A stretch of DNA of 64,000 nucleotides from Gluconobacter albidus (GTDB lineage Bacteria > Pseudomonadota > Alphaproteobacteria > Acetobacterales > Acetobacteraceae), in the NCBI RefSeq assembly GCF_002723915.1, contig NZ_BEWL01000001.1, positions 1 to 64,000 of the forward strand, written 5' to 3'. Of the stretch, positions 15,278 through 23,971 are shown one piece after another (the first letter of the stretch is position 1; the number at the start of each line of letters is the position of its first letter). The notes below the pieces were generated by a model, which made no database searches, was not told where the DNA came from, and saw only the letters and a list, made by a program, of their open reading frames with translations. Position numbers and translations under genes: made by a program.

Positions 15278-16089
15278 GCACTTTCACTGCACCGTGGCGC
15301 AACATGTCCGCCATCCGGACTGGCCGCAGCTTTGATCTGGGGAAGATGAACCTCTCCCAGCTCTGGTTCGCCTATCTGACCTATCCGACGATCCTGCTCT
15401 ATTTCGCCCTGATCACGGGCGCTGCCTGGGCGGCCATACATTTCTCGACCAGTCTGTGGATGACGCTCATCCCCGTCCCCGTCGTGATCGTGGTCTACCC
15501 GCTGGCCTGGTATGCGATCCACCGTTTCATCCTTCACGGACGCTGGCTCTATCGCAACCACTGGACCGCCTCCCTGTGGAAGCGCATCCATTTCGACCAT
15601 CATCAGGACCCGCATCTTCTGGACGTTCTGTTCGGCTCCCCGCTGAACACAGTGCCGACGATGGCCATCATCACGATGCCGATCGGTGGTCTGATCGCAG
15701 GGTGGAGCGGTGCGTTTTGCGCCCTTTCGACCGCGCTGATCATGACCTGCATCTATGAATTCTTCCACTGCATCCAGCATCTGGCCTACAAGCCACGCTG
15801 GAAATGGGTAGCGGACATCAAGCAGCTGCACGTCCTGCATCATTTCCATGACGAAGACGGCAATTACGGTATCACGAACTATGTGCCTGACCGTCTGTTC
15901 AGCAGCTTCTACCGTGAAGCGCGCGACCGGCCCCGCAGCAAGCATGTGTTCAATCTCGGCTACGACATTGAAGAAGCACACCGCTATCCGTGGGTCATGG
16001 ACCTGACCGGCTCGCCGCCGAAAGATCGCCCGGACGGGGCCCGCCCGGCCGCATCCCGCACGACACCAGACCGTAACCGCGCGGCATGA
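15274..16089 (+). CDS. fatty acid hydroxylase / sterol desaturase family diiron enzyme
   Basis: A 271-residue membrane enzyme with the eight-histidine diiron signature: H83RFILH88, H106FDHH110, H165CIQH169 and H186VLHHFH192, between four or so hydrophobic helices. The family introduces hydroxyl groups or double bonds into lipids using O2; the eukaryotic relatives Scs7 and Sur2 hydroxylate ceramide fatty acids or sphingoid bases. Acetic acid bacteria are known to make 2-hydroxylated ceramides, so a ceramide hydroxylase is the simplest reading. It overlaps the LptG-type gene and the NTP-transferase gene by four bases each. Which position it oxidises cannot be told from the sequence. Confidence 0.82.
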   Translation: MSTFTAPWRNMSAIRTGRSFDLGKMNLSQLWFAYLTYPTILLYFALITGAAWAAIHFSTSLWMTLIPVPVVIVVYPLAWYAIHRFILHGRWLYRNHWTASLWKRIHFDHHQDPHLLDVLFGSPLNTVPTMAIITMPIGGLIAGWSGAFCALSTALIMTCIYEFFHCIQHLAYKPRWKWVADIKQLHVLHHFHDEDGNYGITNYVPDRLFSSFYREARDRPRSKHVFNLGYDIEEAHRYPWVMDLTGSPPKDRPDGARPAASRTTPDRNRAA

Positions 16090-16841
16090 GCTTTCCGGTT
16101 CTGGTCCTCGCCGGCTCCCGGGACGGCGAGAATGATGTTCTCGCAAAACTCGGGCGGGTTTCTCACAAGGCGCTTCTTCCCGTCGCAGGTCAGCCCATGC
16201 TGGCCCGCGTGCTCAACACCATCGTCCGCACGCCCGGCCTCGGCCCTGTTACGATCAGCATCGAAAAACCGGACTGCATCAGGGACCTCGCAGGCAATGC
16301 CACGATCCTGCGCTCCGCCTCTTCTCCAAGCGAAAGCGTTGCCGAAGCCATAGAACGGATTGGCACGCCCTGCCTGGTGACGACGGCCGATCATGCGCTC
16401 CTGCGGCCGGAATGGATCCAGGAATTTCTCGCCAAGGCACAGGGCTGCGATCTGGCGGCTGGTGTCGCACTCCGCGCGACGGTTGAGCGTGACGTTCCCG
16501 GTACGAAACGCACCTACATCCACCTGTCGGACATGAGTTTTTCAGGTTGCAACCTGTTCCTGATCGGCACCCCAAAAGGCCGGAACGTCATCGAATTGTG
16601 GAAGCGCCTTCAGCAGAACCGCAAGCGCCCGCTCCGGATGGCTCTGACGCTGGGCCTCGGCACGCTGCTGCGCGCCGTGACGCGCACGCTCAACTCCACA
16701 GCCCTGTGCCGTCGCATCCAGACACTTACCGGAGCCAATGTCCGGCTGGTGACATTGTCGGACGGCCGTGCAGCGGTCGATGTGGACAAACCCTCCGACC
16801 TGACGCTGGCTGAACAGATTCTGGCCCAGACGACCCCATGA
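16086..16841 (+). CDS. MobA-like NTP transferase
   Basis: A 251-residue nucleotidyltransferase of the GT-A/MobA-like fold. It begins with the nucleotide-binding strand and loop FPVLVLAGSRDGEN, has KALLPVAGQPML (28-39) with the conserved lysine, and a metal-binding aspartate in TTADHALL (D102). Such enzymes activate a sugar or alditol phosphate with CTP, GTP or UTP, or transfer NMP to a lipid-linked phosphate. In this locus it may make a nucleotide-activated head group for the glycerophosphotransferase-like or glycosyltransferase steps; that link is inferred. It is coupled by four-base overlaps on both sides. Confidence 0.7.
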   Translation: MSFPVLVLAGSRDGENDVLAKLGRVSHKALLPVAGQPMLARVLNTIVRTPGLGPVTISIEKPDCIRDLAGNATILRSASSPSESVAEAIERIGTPCLVTTADHALLRPEWIQEFLAKAQGCDLAAGVALRATVERDVPGTKRTYIHLSDMSFSGCNLFLIGTPKGRNVIELWKRLQQNRKRPLRMALTLGLGTLLRAVTRTLNSTALCRRIQTLTGANVRLVTLSDGRAAVDVDKPSDLTLAEQILAQTTP

Positions 16842-17908
16842 AAATCGCCTACATCATCAATTCGCTCGAATGTGGCGGCGCACAGCTTCCCATTCCGGAT
16901 ATCGTATCCGTGCTGAAAGCACGCGGCGGAGAGGTGACCGTCTTCGCGCTGGCCCGCAAGGACGGCCTCGCCATTCCGTTGCTCGAAGCCGCAGGCATTC
17001 CCGTCCGCGTCCGTGAAGGCACGACGCGCGACCATATCGTGGCATATCGCTGGCTGCGCGACGAGATGGAGGCGTTTCAGCCTGACCTGATCTGGACGTC
17101 GCTGAGCCGCGCCACGCTTCTGGGACAACTCGTCGCCCTGCGCCGCAAGACCCCGACGGTCCACTGGCAGCATTGCGGACGCCTCAAGAAGGCGAATGCG
17201 TTTCTTCTCCGGCTGTGCCGTCCCTACACCACGCTCTGGGTCGCAGACTCCCAGTCTGTCATCACCTTCGCTGCAAAAGAGCTCGGCCTCAACGATAATT
17301 TCGTGGCTTGGCCCATTTTCCGCGCTGATCCGGATGCGCCCATCGCAACACCATGGAGAGAGGGCGAAATCGTACGCGTCGGCTCACTGGGAAGACTGAA
17401 TCCGGTCAAGGCCTATGACATCCTCTGCGAGGCTGTGGCCCTGCTGAAGGATCACCCCGACCTGCCACCGTTTCGTCTTCAGATTGCAGGCGACGGCCCT
17501 CTGCACGCCGCGCTACAGGCCCGCATCACGGCTGGCAATCTGCCGATTGATCTTCCGGGCTATACGTCAAAGCCCATGGATTTCCTGAAAACCCTGCACC
17601 TCTACGTCCAGTCGTCGCACTGGGAAGGGATGTGTGTCGCAGGGCATGAAGCCATGACCTGCGGACTGCCGGTTGTCGCAACTCCTGCCGGGGAGCTGCC
17701 ATCAAGCATTCTCGACAGAGAGACGGGACGCATCGTGCCATTCGACAATGCCCCGGCCCTCGCAGCCGCTCTGGCGGACCTGATCGGCAGACCCGCCGAT
17801 CTGGCAGCAATGGGCGAACGCTCCCGCAAACGGGTTCTGGAACGCTTCGGGCCGGAAGCCTTCACCCGCAATGGGAACGCCGTACTGGATCGCATTCCGG
17901 GCTTCTGA
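16838..17908 (+). CDS. GT4 family glycosyltransferase
   Basis: A 356-residue GT-B glycosyltransferase of family 4. It starts MKIAYIINSLECGGAQ, with the glycine-rich N-terminal loop; the middle has VGSLGRLNPVKAYDILCEA, the standard donor-domain start; and the C-terminal half has SSHWEGMCVAGHEAMTCGLPVV-type segments carrying the conserved acidic pair for the nucleotide-sugar donor. No membrane helix is visible, so it works at the cytosolic face. It is last in the six-gene coupled operon, suggesting glycosylation of the locus lipid product before export. The sugar is unknown. A hairpin overlaps its stop codon. Confidence 0.82.
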   Translation: MKIAYIINSLECGGAQLPIPDIVSVLKARGGEVTVFALARKDGLAIPLLEAAGIPVRVREGTTRDHIVAYRWLRDEMEAFQPDLIWTSLSRATLLGQLVALRRKTPTVHWQHCGRLKKANAFLLRLCRPYTTLWVADSQSVITFAAKELGLNDNFVAWPIFRADPDAPIATPWREGEIVRVGSLGRLNPVKAYDILCEAVALLKDHPDLPPFRLQIAGDGPLHAALQARITAGNLPIDLPGYTSKPMDFLKTLHLYVQSSHWEGMCVAGHEAMTCGLPVVATPAGELPSSILDRETGRIVPFDNAPALAAALADLIGRPADLAAMGERSRKRVLERFGPEAFTRNGNAVLDRIPGF

Positions 17909-17921
17909 ACACCCGGAATGC
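17892..17921 (+). terminator. hairpin at the end of the lipid operon
   Basis: GCATTCCGGG (17892-17901) and CCCGGAATGC (17912-17921) form a perfect 10-bp stem spanning the stop codon of the glycosyltransferase gene. There is no clear T-run, so intrinsic termination is likely but not certain. Confidence 0.5.
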
Positions 17922-17928
17922 GTGTTCG

Positions 17929-18819
17929 TCAGGCGCCGAAAATCCGGCGCTTCATGTTCAGAAGGTCCCGTTTCGGGCCAAGTCCGATTTTCTTGACGTC
18001 GATCAGCGTCACCTGCCCGGCTGCAGAGAGCGTGTGCATGCCGTCCGGAAAGCGTCGGCGCAGGGTGGCTGGAATGGAAACCGTAAGCCCGGGCGTGACT
18101 TTCGGCAGTTCACGCTCCAGCCCCTCAATTTCCAGCAGCCGAATGCCCCGCCCATAGGTGCCCTGACAGTCCTGCGTCGGCAGGATGATCTTTCCATCCA
18201 TCACGACCGGCGTCCCCGCCGGACGTGCTCCCGCACGGTCGTTCAGGAAAAGTCCGAGGTTTTTCCATGGCCCCGTCAGCGTATCGGCCACGGAAATGTT
18301 CAGCAGACTCTGACGTTCGACCTTGCTGCCCGCAGGAGTCCAGAACATCCACCAGCGACCGGCATAATGAAGAGGGGTTGCGTCGATTGCCGCTTCGGGG
18401 AAATCGAACGCTTCGACCCGCTCCCATTCCCGCGGGAACGACTTCGCACGGTAGAGCGAGAGACGCCCTGAAGCGCTTGCTTCGGGCAACATAAAAACCT
18501 CGCCCTCATGCTCGAACACGAATGGGTAAGACAGGTGCCAGGGCTCTTCCAGAACGCTCTCGCGCGACAGCATCCGCCCCGTACCGTCATAGATCAGAAC
18601 GTCGATCGTGCCTTTCGGATGCCGATAATCGAAGGCTTCGGCAAAGACATGCAGCTTTCCATCCCGCCACAGGCCGAAAGGGTCCGCCAGAAAACGATGG
18701 TCTCCGATGTCAGGCAGTGTCGTGATGGGAAAACCGTTCAGGCTGGCCGCTTCGACAAGCTCCGCCAGAGGCGCATGAACGATGGCGCATCGCCAGTGAT
18801 CCGTCCGCAGAAACGGCAT
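17929..18819 (-). CDS. glucosamine inositolphosphorylceramide transferase 1 N-terminal-like protein
   Basis: A 296-residue cytosolic protein that resembles the N-terminal domain of plant GINT1, seen in bacteria as a stand-alone protein. The visible motifs are RFLADPFG (42-49), HVFAEAFDYRHPKGTIDV (57-74), HLSYPFVFE (95-103), a LPEA motif (111-114) and a five-bladed beta-propeller-like pattern with WWMFWTP. I start at the ATG at 18819; an earlier in-frame ATG at 18924 would overlap the divergent gene. It converges on the lipid operon. In plants the family works on glycosyl inositol phosphorylceramides, so its presence beside serine palmitoyltransferase supports a sphingolipid head-group role. 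No separate C-terminal transferase domain is present; the reaction is unknown. Confidence 0.7.
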   Translation of the reverse strand: MPFLRTDHWRCAIVHAPLAELVEAASLNGFPITTLPDIGDHRFLADPFGLWRDGKLHVFAEAFDYRHPKGTIDVLIYDGTGRMLSRESVLEEPWHLSYPFVFEHEGEVFMLPEASASGRLSLYRAKSFPREWERVEAFDFPEAAIDATPLHYAGRWWMFWTPAGSKVERQSLLNISVADTLTGPWKNLGLFLNDRAGARPAGTPVVMDGKIILPTQDCQGTYGRGIRLLEIEGLERELPKVTPGLTVSIPATLRRRFPDGMHTLSAAGQVTLIDVKKIGLGPKRDLLNMKRRIFGA

Positions 18820-18902
18820 GAGGCACTCCTTCCGCAAAAATACAGCTTCAAAAAATATCTGCCGGGGCAGACGTAGAGCGCAGATCGGGGCAGGATGGAA
18901 CC

Positions 18903-19442
18903 ATGAGTGAGGCTCTTTCCGCAATTCCCGCAGACATCACCTGCGGTCTGCCCGAAACGCAACTGGCCATCCGGCGCGCCGTTCTCGGCCTGTGCCGGAC
19001 GATGAACTGGGCGGCCATCAATGAATTTTCCCTTCCCGCCGCAGGCCGTCGCGCAGACGTGATGGCGCTTCTGCCCGACCACTCCCTGACCTGTATCGAG
19101 ATCAAGTCCGGCCTGCGCGATTTTCAGACCGATCAGAAATGGCCCGAATACCGCGACTGGTCCGACCGTCTGTTTTTCGCTGTGGATGATGCTTTTCCCG
19201 TGGCGCTTATCCCCCCGGACGTGGGTCTGATCGTCGTCAGCGTCAGCGCCGTCCCCCCTGCCCTGCGCGATGGCGTTCTGGCAGAATGCACGATCATCCG
19301 CGAACCCGCGCTCCACAGACTCGCTCCTGCCCGGAGGCGGACGCTGCTGCATCTGTTCGCGACAACAGCCGCCAGCCGTCTCATGAGCCTTGAAGACCCC
19401 GCCATCACCTCATCCCTCCGCGCCGCACGACGCGCTGAATAG
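18903..19442 (+). CDS. mmcB: MmcB family DNA repair protein
   Basis: A 179-residue protein with a PD-(D/E)XK nuclease core: GRRADVMALL carries D52 and CIEIKSG carries E66-x-K68. This is the alphaproteobacterial MmcB family, whose Caulobacter member is part of the LexA-controlled damage response. Length and the ETQLAIRRAVL N-terminus fit the family. It is divergent from the GINT1-like gene across 83 bases and is followed closely by an inositol-phosphatase-family gene. I did not find a clear LexA box in the short upstream region. Confidence 0.8.
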   Translation: MSEALSAIPADITCGLPETQLAIRRAVLGLCRTMNWAAINEFSLPAAGRRADVMALLPDHSLTCIEIKSGLRDFQTDQKWPEYRDWSDRLFFAVDDAFPVALIPPDVGLIVVSVSAVPPALRDGVLAECTIIREPALHRLAPARRRTLLHLFATTAASRLMSLEDPAITSSLRAARRAE

Positions 19443-19451
19443 GACTGTTCC

Positions 19452-20240
19452 ATGACCTTTGATCCGATTGCCGTCCGCCTAGAAGCCGCCCGCAGCGTCG
19501 TCCGCGACGCAGCCCAGCTGGCCCTCTCCCTGCGCCCGGCCCCCGGTGGCCCGAGCGGAACTCTCAAGGGACGGCAGGACTATCTGACCGAAGCGGACGG
19601 CGCCGTCGAAGCCCTCGTCAGCCGCCGCATTCAGGAGCTTTTCCCCGAAGACGGTTTTCAGGGCGAAGAAAACGGCGCCACCCGCCAGGGCCGCTTCCGC
19701 TGGGTCGTGGACCCGATCGACGGCACATCGAACTACGCCCGTGGCCGGGACCGCTGGTGTGTCTCCCTCGGCCTTCTGGAAGGCGACGAACCTGTTGCGG
19801 GTGTGATTGAAGCCCCGGCGCTGGGTGAAGTCTTCACGGCCAGCAAAGGCAAGGGCGCGTTCCTGAACGGCAAGCCCATCAAGACGTCTCCCATCACCAA
19901 CACGCAGGAGGCCATGATCGAGATGGGCTGGTCTTCCCGCGTTCCGGCCGAAACTTTCAACGAAAAGATCGCTGCCATCATGGCGCTGGGTGCCATGCCG
20001 CGCTCGGGCGGGTCCGGCGCGCTGGCTCTGGCGGATGTGGCGTGCGGTCGCTCTGACGGCTATCTGGAAATTGTCATCCAGCTCTGGGATGTGGCCGCCG
20101 CACTGGCCATTCTCGCGGAGTCCGGCGCGGCCGTCTCGCCCTTCCTCCAGACTGGCGGCCTGACGGGCGGGGCGACAATCCTTGCAGCCGCACCCGGCGT
20201 GGCACAGGCTCTTTCAGCCGCCGTTGACGTGGAAATCTGA
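19452..20240 (+). CDS. inositol monophosphatase family protein
   Basis: A 262-residue Mg2+-dependent sugar-phosphate phosphatase. Key motifs are the EE pair at 72-73 (GEENG), DPIDGTSN (87-94) and a WD motif near the C-terminus (QLWDVAAA). The family includes inositol monophosphatase, histidinol-phosphatase and 3'-phosphoadenosine phosphatases; the sequence alone does not choose. A histidinol-phosphatase role is possible, since alphaproteobacteria often use this family for HisN. Given the nearby GINT1-like gene, supply of inositol for a sphingolipid head group is an attractive but untested alternative. It starts nine bases after mmcB, probably cotranscribed. Confidence 0.75.
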   Translation: MTFDPIAVRLEAARSVVRDAAQLALSLRPAPGGPSGTLKGRQDYLTEADGAVEALVSRRIQELFPEDGFQGEENGATRQGRFRWVVDPIDGTSNYARGRDRWCVSLGLLEGDEPVAGVIEAPALGEVFTASKGKGAFLNGKPIKTSPITNTQEAMIEMGWSSRVPAETFNEKIAAIMALGAMPRSGGSGALALADVACGRSDGYLEIVIQLWDVAAALAILAESGAAVSPFLQTGGLTGGATILAAAPGVAQALSAAVDVEI

Positions 20241-20328
20241 CATCTCCCTCCCCCCGCACTCGTGATTTGGCCGTATTTGGCGCATAGTGCGGGAAACATC
20301 TTTTCGATGACTGCAGAAGGTATCTTCC

Positions 20329-21207
20329 ATGACCCTGTCCGGTCTCCTGCGTACCACCACGCTCGTCGCTTCGGGCTGCATTGCCCTGTCGGCCTGCTCC
20401 GACGCACCCCAGACCACTGCCAGCCAGCAGCAGCTTATCGTTGATCGCGCCACACTGGCTGTTCAGGATCTCTTCGCGGGGACCACCCCCCAGTCGCGCT
20501 CGCAGAAACTCCTCGCGGAAGCGAAGGCCGTCATGGTCTGCCCGTCCGTGCTGAACATGTCATTCGGGATCGGCGGCTCCGGCGGTCGCTGCCTGCTGCT
20601 CAGCCGCGATGCCCGCGGGTCCTGGTCCGATCCGGCTTTCTATCGCCTGAGCACGGCGTCGCTGGGATTACAGGTCGGCGTCCAGAGCGCTGAAACCATC
20701 CTGTTCATCATGTCCCAGCGCGGCATTCAGGCCATTCTGGACAGCCAGTTCAAGTTTGATGCCTCCGCCTCCGCCTCTTTCGCCAGCATTGGCACGGGTC
20801 TGGAAAACAGTACGGCCGGCGCGCACAACACCGACATTTACGCCGCTCAGAAAAACGAGGGTCTCTATGCCGGTGCGGCTCTGGGCGGCTCGAAACTGAC
20901 CGTCGATAGCGGTGCAAACCGCGCCTATTACAACCAGACGGTCGGTCCCGAGGACATCGTCGTGACGATGCGCGTCAACAACCCGTCTGCCGACCCGCTA
21001 CGCCGCGCCCTGATGTCGGTTGCCCAGACTCCGGCAGCTTCCACGGTCTCGTCCCGTGTGACGCAGGCGGCCACTACAGCCCGTAACACGGCCGCGCAGG
21101 ACGTTGTGGGCAACAGCCCCTATCCCACGACCTATGATGCCTCCCGCCCCTATTCGGCGCAGGCCGCAGGTGTCCAGAGCCAGAGCCTTGCCCCGCTGAA
21201 GCACTGA
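20329..21207 (+). CDS. SYLF (Ysc84) domain lipoprotein
   Basis: A 292-residue secreted lipoprotein. The N-terminus has a signal sequence ending in a lipobox LSAC (cysteine near residue 24). Residues 35 to about 220 match the SYLF/Ysc84 lipid-binding domain: AKAVMVCPSVLNMSFGIGGSGG, a strand with YRLSTASLGLQVGVQSAETILFI, and NEGLYAGAALGGSKLTVD. The C-terminal 60 residues are low-complexity and rich in T, A and S. Eukaryotic SYLF proteins bind phosphoinositides; bacterial ones are outer-membrane-associated proteins of poorly known function. It has its own upstream gap and converges on mltG. Confidence 0.8.
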   Translation: MTLSGLLRTTTLVASGCIALSACSDAPQTTASQQQLIVDRATLAVQDLFAGTTPQSRSQKLLAEAKAVMVCPSVLNMSFGIGGSGGRCLLLSRDARGSWSDPAFYRLSTASLGLQVGVQSAETILFIMSQRGIQAILDSQFKFDASASASFASIGTGLENSTAGAHNTDIYAAQKNEGLYAGAALGGSKLTVDSGANRAYYNQTVGPEDIVVTMRVNNPSADPLRRALMSVAQTPAASTVSSRVTQAATTARNTAAQDVVGNSPYPTTYDASRPYSAQAAGVQSQSLAPLKH

Positions 21208-21213
21208 TACGCC

Positions 21214-21242
21214 GTCCCGTCCTCTTGTATGGAGGGCGGGAC
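21214..21242. terminator. hairpin between convergent genes
   Basis: GTCCCGTCCTC and GAGGGCGGGAC form an 11-bp stem with one wobble, between the SYLF lipoprotein and mltG stops. No T-run is visible on either strand. Confidence 0.5.
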
Positions 21243-21243
21243 T

Positions 21244-22293
21244 TCAGTCCGGGTTCTGCGGTGTCGCAGTCAGATGTGCGCGATAGGCGCGGATATTTTT
21301 ATCCTGATCGGCAAGGGTCTCGGCGAAATTATGCCCGCCCGATCCTGTCGCCACGAAATACAGCATTTTGCCATCAGCCGGGTGCGCCGCCGCATCCAGA
21401 GAACTCTGCCCGGGTGAGCAGATGGGTCCAGGGGGCAATCCGGCCTGAAGATAGGTATTATACGGCCCCGGCGTTTGCAGGTCCTCATGCGTCAGAGGCG
21501 CATCAAGCGTTCCCACACCGTTGCTGAGCCCGTAGATCACGCTGGGGTCCGTCTGCAGCCGCATTCCCAGCTTCAGACGGTTCAGGAACACACGCGCCAC
21601 CATGGGCCGCTCGGACGGTACTGCCGTCTCACGCTCGATCAGGGATGCCAGAACCAGCAACTCCTGCGGAGACTGGATCAGTCCGTCCAGCGCCTCGACA
21701 TTGCGCCCGTCCCATGCTGCGGCCAGCCTGGTCGCCATCATTTTCTGCAATTTTTCGGCCAAGGTCTGACGCGACGTGCCCCAGACATAGGAGACAGTTT
21801 GCGGAAAAACCGTCCCTTCCGCCAATGCCGGTAGATCACCACTCAGGGCCGGGGCCTTGTCCAGAATAGCTGTAATTTTAAGCGCCGTCAGTCCCTCAGG
21901 CACTGTTACCTGGTGGGAAACAGGCTTGCCGTGACGCAGGATCTCAAGAACATGCGCGACCGAGACGCGAGAGGGAAACTGGAGTTCCGCCGCATGAATC
22001 TGGCCGTTGCGATGTGTCAGGAAAGCGGCAATCCGGAAAAAAGTACCGGAGGCCCAGGTCGGGGAAAGAATCCCATTATCCTGAAGGGCTTTTGTCACAC
22101 GGGCATTGTTGCCGTGCGGGATAACGAAAGTCTTTTGGTCCTGTAGCGGACCGGGATCGGTGTAATGACCATATCCCGCGACCAGTCCGGCCACGAGGAG
22201 CAGCGGCGCTCCGAAGAGCGCCAGCTTGCGGCCAGCCTTTGGAGGAAGAACGAGCTTCCGCGGTTCCTCGCCGTCAGACTGACCTTCAGACAT
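21244..22293 (-). CDS. mltG: endolytic transglycosylase MltG
   Basis: A 349-residue inner-membrane lytic transglycosylase that cleaves nascent peptidoglycan strands and limits glycan chain length. It has a cytosolic N-terminus, one transmembrane helix (about 24-42), a LysM-like region and the YceG catalytic domain. The catalytic glutamate is E220 in LASLIERETAVPSER; QTDPSVIYGL and YNTYLQAGLPPGPICSPG are the other family motifs. It is last in the fabD-fabG-acpP-fabF-mltG run, 17 bases after fabF. Confidence 0.92.
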   Translation of the reverse strand: MSEGQSDGEEPRKLVLPPKAGRKLALFGAPLLLVAGLVAGYGHYTDPGPLQDQKTFVIPHGNNARVTKALQDNGILSPTWASGTFFRIAAFLTHRNGQIHAAELQFPSRVSVAHVLEILRHGKPVSHQVTVPEGLTALKITAILDKAPALSGDLPALAEGTVFPQTVSYVWGTSRQTLAEKLQKMMATRLAAAWDGRNVEALDGLIQSPQELLVLASLIERETAVPSERPMVARVFLNRLKLGMRLQTDPSVIYGLSNGVGTLDAPLTHEDLQTPGPYNTYLQAGLPPGPICSPGQSSLDAAAHPADGKMLYFVATGSGGHNFAETLADQDKNIRAYRAHLTATPQNPD

Positions 22294-22310
22294 GGAAAAC
22301 GAACCCTTCC

Positions 22311-23597
22311 TCAGTCCTTGAAGCGCTTGAGGATGATGCTCGCATTCGTCCCGCCAAAGCCGAAGCTGTTGGACAGGGCGACGTCGATCCTGCGCTGCTG
22401 GGCGACATGCGCCACGCGGTCGATCACGCTTTCACGCGCGGGGTTGTCCAGGTTCAACGTGGGCGGCACGACGCCGTCACGGATGGCCTGAAGGCAGAAA
22501 ATCGCCTCAACCGCACCGGCCGCCCCCAGAAGATGGCCAATGGCCGACTTCGTGGAGGACATGACCAGACGCTTGGCGTCTTCGCCGAAGAAGCGCTCGA
22601 CTGCATCCAGCTCAAGGTCATCCGCCATGGTGGAGGTGCCGTGGGCGTTAACGTAGTCGATATCGGCCGTGGTCAGGCCTCCGCTGTTGCGCAGCGCGGC
22701 CTTCATGGCACGGAACGCACCTTCATGGCCTTCAGCCGGAGCCGTAATGTGATGGGCATCACCGGACATGCCGTAGCCGCCGATTTCACCATAGATTTTC
22801 GCGCCACGGCGTTTGGCATGCTCAAGTTCCTCAAGCACGACTACACCGGCACCCTCACCCATGATGAAGCCGTCGCGGTCCTTGTCCCAGGGCCGCGAGG
22901 CCTTGGTCGGATCATCGTTCGAAGCGGTGGACAGCGCACGTGCCGAGCAGAACCCGGCAATGCCGAGCGAGCAGATCGCAGCTTCCGCACCGCCGGCAAT
23001 CATGACATCCGCATCACCATACTGGATGAGACGCGAGGCGTCGCCGATGGCGTGAACGCCCGTCGCGCAGGCCGTCACGACCGCATGGTTCGGTCCCTTG
23101 AAGCCGTAACGGATCGAAAGATGACCGGAAATCAGATTGATCAGGGCCGAGGGAATAAAGAACGGCGACAGACGGCGGGCCTTGCCGCTCGAAACCGTCA
23201 GGGAGCCGTCATAAATCGTCTGAAGACCGCCGATCCCCGAGCCGATCATCACGCCCGTGGCGCAGCGATCGTCCTCGTCCTCAGGCTTCCAGCCTGAATC
23301 CTCGACAGCCTGAATGGCTGCGGCAAGGCCCAGATGGATGAAGCGATCCATCTTCTTCTGGTCCTTGACCGGCACCCAGTCGGACAACGTGAGACCACCT
23401 TCCGCCGTCGGGCCATCCGGAACCTGTCCGGCGACCTGGGCAGGAAGTTCGGAGGGATCGAAATGCGTGATCCGGCCAATGCCGGACTGCCCTTCGATCA
23501 GCCGCTTCCAGGTCAGTTCCGCGCCCACAGCCAGTGGGCTGACAACACCGATACCGGTTACGACGACACGCCGCCCGTTAGTTGCAGTCCCGCTCAT
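22311..23597 (-). CDS. fabF: 3-oxoacyl-ACP synthase II
   Basis: A 428-residue condensing enzyme that elongates acyl-ACP with malonyl-ACP in type II fatty acid synthesis. The catalytic Cys is C177 in VVTACATGVHAIGDA; the two histidines sit in NAHGTSTMADDLE and SAIGHLLGAAGAVE; GFGGTNAS closes the protein. I chose the ATG at 23597 because AGAGG lies just upstream; the in-frame ATG at 23615 would add six residues. It follows acpP in the usual bacterial order. Confidence 0.95.
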   Translation of the reverse strand: MSGTATNGRRVVVTGIGVVSPLAVGAELTWKRLIEGQSGIGRITHFDPSELPAQVAGQVPDGPTAEGGLTLSDWVPVKDQKKMDRFIHLGLAAAIQAVEDSGWKPEDEDDRCATGVMIGSGIGGLQTIYDGSLTVSSGKARRLSPFFIPSALINLISGHLSIRYGFKGPNHAVVTACATGVHAIGDASRLIQYGDADVMIAGGAEAAICSLGIAGFCSARALSTASNDDPTKASRPWDKDRDGFIMGEGAGVVVLEELEHAKRRGAKIYGEIGGYGMSGDAHHITAPAEGHEGAFRAMKAALRNSGGLTTADIDYVNAHGTSTMADDLELDAVERFFGEDAKRLVMSSTKSAIGHLLGAAGAVEAIFCLQAIRDGVVPPTLNLDNPARESVIDRVAHVAQQRRIDVALSNSFGFGGTNASIILKRFKD

Positions 23598-23666
23598 CGA
23601 TGCCTCTTGTCTCACGTTATGTCCGGGTCTTGCAGCCGGGCCTCATGACAGGACCCGGCTGGTCTT

Positions 23667-23713
23667 CCACCCCTGAAGGGGGTGGGAATCCGGGGCCGAA
23701 AAACCGTCCCCGG
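23667..23713 (-). terminator. pair of hairpins between acpP and fabF
   Basis: Two GC stems, CCGGGG/CCCCGG (23690-23713) and CCACCCC/GGGGTGG (23667-23685), lie between the acpP stop and the fabF start. They may attenuate or process transcription after the highly expressed acpP; no T-run marks full termination. Confidence 0.35.
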
Positions 23714-23731
23714 TCAGCTTGAGGACTGGCC

Positions 23732-23971
23732 TCAGGCTGCTTTCTGCTTTTCGATGTAGTCGATGGCATCCTTGACGGTTGCGATCTTCTCGGCTGCATC
23801 TTCCGGGATCTCGACGGAGAAGGCTTCTTCGAAAGCCATGACCAGCTCGACCGTGTCGAGGCTGTCTGCGCCCAGATCGTCGATGAACGACGCGTCCGGC
23901 GTTACCTTGCTTTCGTCCACACCGAGGTGCTCGACAACGATCTTCTTTACCTTGTCAGCAATGTCGCTCAT
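23732..23971 (-). CDS. acpP: housekeeping acyl carrier protein
   Basis: A 79-residue acyl carrier protein beginning [20 protein letters not shown], with the phosphopantetheine serine S37 in [13 protein letters not shown]. It carries growing acyl chains in fatty acid synthesis. The start at 23971 gives the canonical N-terminus. A 222-bp gap upstream, between acpP and fabG, probably holds its own promoter, as is common for acpP. It is clearly distinct from the specialised carrier protein at 8569-8823. Confidence 0.96.
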   Translation of the reverse strand: MSDIADKVKKIVVEHLGVDESKVTPDASFIDDLGADSLDTVELVMAFEEAFSVEIPEDAAEKIATVKDAIDYIEKQKAA

